Source of the DNA: Bacteroidota bacterium
Lineage (GTDB): Bacteria; Bacteroidota; Bacteroidia; UBA7662; CANHCV01
DNA length: 5,587 nt
Direction of reading: 5' to 3'
Assembly (NCBI GenBank): GCA_027488715.1
Contig: JAIYBD010000092.1
Coordinates: forward strand, 1 to 5,587
Shown here piece by piece: positions 4,662 to 5,587 of the stretch; positions within the stretch are counted from its first letter, which is position 1, and each line of letters opens with the position of its first letter. A program made the translations under genes and the position numbers. Below the pieces are notes generated by a model. The model worked only from the letters and a program-made list of their open reading frames with translations. It was not told where the DNA came from and did no database searches.

Positions 4662-5096
4662 ATGAAAATTAAAAATTCTTTAGGAAAAACAAATATCTCC
4701 GATCTTTTAGCTCAATCCATTGAAATGATGGATCACGACTCTTTTTTTCGACTTTACAAATCAACGAATCATTTTCAAACTTCCAACGGGCAAACGTTAA
4801 CTCAAAACTTAAAGGTTGTTTTCCGCCGTTTGAAGCTCGAGGGCGATACTTATTTCGAAAGGTATCCTTCGAGTTGCGAGGGAAGGTGCGGGTTTGCTCA
4901 AAGTTCGGGTTGGATTTACGTAGGCAATCGAACACGGAAATACTTTGGGCTCATTCACCATGTAGATGAAAAAGAAGGGATTCAATTGTTTGTTTGCTCC
5001 ATGCCTAAAACACCCAAGGAGGTTCAATTAGGAAAAGAAATGGAAATGATTTTACCCAAGAGGTGGAATGAGGGTGAGGGTGCTTTTTTGTCTTGA
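4662..5096 (+). CDS. Hypothetical protein, no family recognised
   Basis: A 144-residue predicted cytoplasmic protein without signal peptide or membrane helix. The first 50 residues are polar and helix-prone, including DLLAQSIEMMDHDSFFRLY (14-32). The second half looks globular and beta-rich: YFERYPSSCEGRCGF (64-78) with C72-x3-C76, then GWIYVGNRTRKYFGLIH (83-99), then IQLFVCSMP (107-115) with C112. The three Cys could form a metal site or be structural. The GN-x-T-x-x-Y-F-x-L-x-x followed by a C-S pair faintly recalls small uncharacterised Bacteroidota proteins, but I cannot name a family. It starts 13 bp after the small membrane protein gene and is probably in the same transcript; no Shine-Dalgarno precedes it. 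Codon use and composition look like those of the neighbours. The length, tight spacing and ordered sequence support a real gene. Confidence 0.75.
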   Translation: MKIKNSLGKTNISDLLAQSIEMMDHDSFFRLYKSTNHFQTSNGQTLTQNLKVVFRRLKLEGDTYFERYPSSCEGRCGFAQSSGWIYVGNRTRKYFGLIHHVDEKEGIQLFVCSMPKTPKEVQLGKEMEMILPKRWNEGEGAFLS

Positions 5097-5126
5097 GGTT
5101 GAAGTGGGGATGAAAAGGAATAGTGC

Positions 5127-5130
5127 AGGA
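5127..5130 (+). promoter_or_regulatory. Shine-Dalgarno-like AGGA before the DUF1810 gene
   Basis: AGGA ends five bases before the ATG at 5136, a good spacing, and decides between this start and the TTG at 5133. It stands out because the other genes here lack such a motif. Confidence 0.5.
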
Positions 5131-5135
5131 AATTG

Positions 5136-5549
5136 ATGAGTACGTTAAATCGTTTTTTGGAAGCTCAAGATCTTATTTTTGATCAGGTGGTGTTGGAGTT
5201 GAGGTTTGGTAGGAAGTCGGGGCATTGGATGTGGTATATTTTTCCGCAGTTGGAGTTGGGAATGAGCTCCATTTCCAAGTTTTATTCGATCAAGGGTAGG
5301 GAAGAAGCCCTTGAATATTTACATCATCCCATTTTAGGATCACGGCTTTTGGAATCCACTCGCATGCTTTTGGAGTTGAAAACCAACGACCCATACGAAG
5401 TGTTTTTCGGCGACGATGTTAAACTTAAATCGAGCATGACACTTTTTCATGAGGTTAGTTCTTCCGATCAAAATGTGTTTTTTGAAGTTTTGCAGAAGTA
5501 TTTTCAGGGTGAAAGGTGTAAGCGTACGGTGGAGATGTTGGTTGATTGA
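5136..5549 (+). CDS. DUF1810 family protein
   Basis: A 137-residue protein matching the DUF1810 family along its whole length, function unknown. Visible signatures are LNRFLEAQ (4-11), ELRFGRKSGHWMWYIFPQ (21-38, with H30, W31, W33 and the FPQ end the strongest marks), FYSIKGREEALEYLHHPILG (49-68) and DDVKLKSSMTLF (93-104), the usual D-x-x-K-L-x-S-S-M-T-L-F block. Its length is close to that of typical members. The protein is soluble and probably cytoplasmic. I recall DUF1810 as structurally related to YbiA/NADAR-like proteins, but a catalytic role here would be a guess. The frame also opens with a TTG at 5133; I prefer the ATG at 5136 because AGGA (5127-5130) lies five bases before it, the only good Shine-Dalgarno in the window. 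It follows the hypothetical gene by 39 bp and may be co-transcribed. Confidence 0.93.
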   Translation: MSTLNRFLEAQDLIFDQVVLELRFGRKSGHWMWYIFPQLELGMSSISKFYSIKGREEALEYLHHPILGSRLLESTRMLLELKTNDPYEVFFGDDVKLKSSMTLFHEVSSSDQNVFFEVLQKYFQGERCKRTVEMLVD

Positions 5550-5587
5550 TTTGGATGAAGAGGAGGGAGGTTTTTACATTTTACCAC

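Noticed and set aside
5555..5587. Possible start of another plus-strand gene (ATG at 5555) open to the window edge
   Set aside because: Only 11 codons are visible and the AGGAGGGAGG downstream of this ATG is at the wrong place to serve it; nothing supports a gene yet.

Overview
The window looks like chromosomal DNA from a Bacteroidota bacterium, most likely Flavobacteriales or a near relative. Three things suggest this: Bacteroidota-type -7 boxes (TAnnTTTG) upstream of several genes, an almost complete lack of Shine-Dalgarno sequences, and families common in that phylum (an LGSC-type lipoprotein, a MauE/DoxX-like membrane protein fused to a thioredoxin-like domain, and a short M23 peptidase followed by a tiny membrane protein). 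The placement is inferred from these features, not from a database search.

Left part (1-1399, minus strand). A translationally coupled rimM-trmD pair, overlapping by 11 bp, encodes a 30S maturation factor and the tRNA m1G37 methyltransferase. After trmD comes the 5' end of a gene that runs off the left edge. Its first 52 residues look like the N-terminus of the FdhF/YdeP-type molybdopterin oxidoreductases. The usual partners rpsP and rplS are not beside rimM-trmD.

Middle (1400-3433). An 82-bp divergent promoter region separates rimM from a plus-strand lipoprotein of unknown function that contains a duplicated Cys/DFGTTGC module. This gene converges on a minus-strand gene for a five-helix MauE/DoxX-like protein with a periplasmic thioredoxin-like domain, probably a thiol-redox protein. 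A long hairpin between them serves as terminator, and one of its arms lies inside the last codons of the redox gene. The redox gene has the best promoter in the window (TTTG-N19-TATTTTTG).

Right part (3434-5587). A small Cys/His-rich protein resembling a compact HNH/zinc-binding family lies on the minus strand. It diverges from a plus-strand run of four genes: a membrane-anchored M23 (LytM-like) endopeptidase, a 62-residue membrane protein coupled to it by an ATGA overlap, an unrecognised 144-residue protein, and a DUF1810 protein. The M23 gene contains a 15-A homopolymer just before its catalytic domain, a plausible slippage or phase-variation site.

I saw no tRNA, rRNA, CRISPR array, insertion sequence or phage gene. 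There is no convincing unknown multigene system here. The most interesting points are a recurring placement of -7 boxes about 4-5 nt before start codons (possible leaderless transcripts), the poly-A tract, the embedded terminator and the uncharacterised small proteins.
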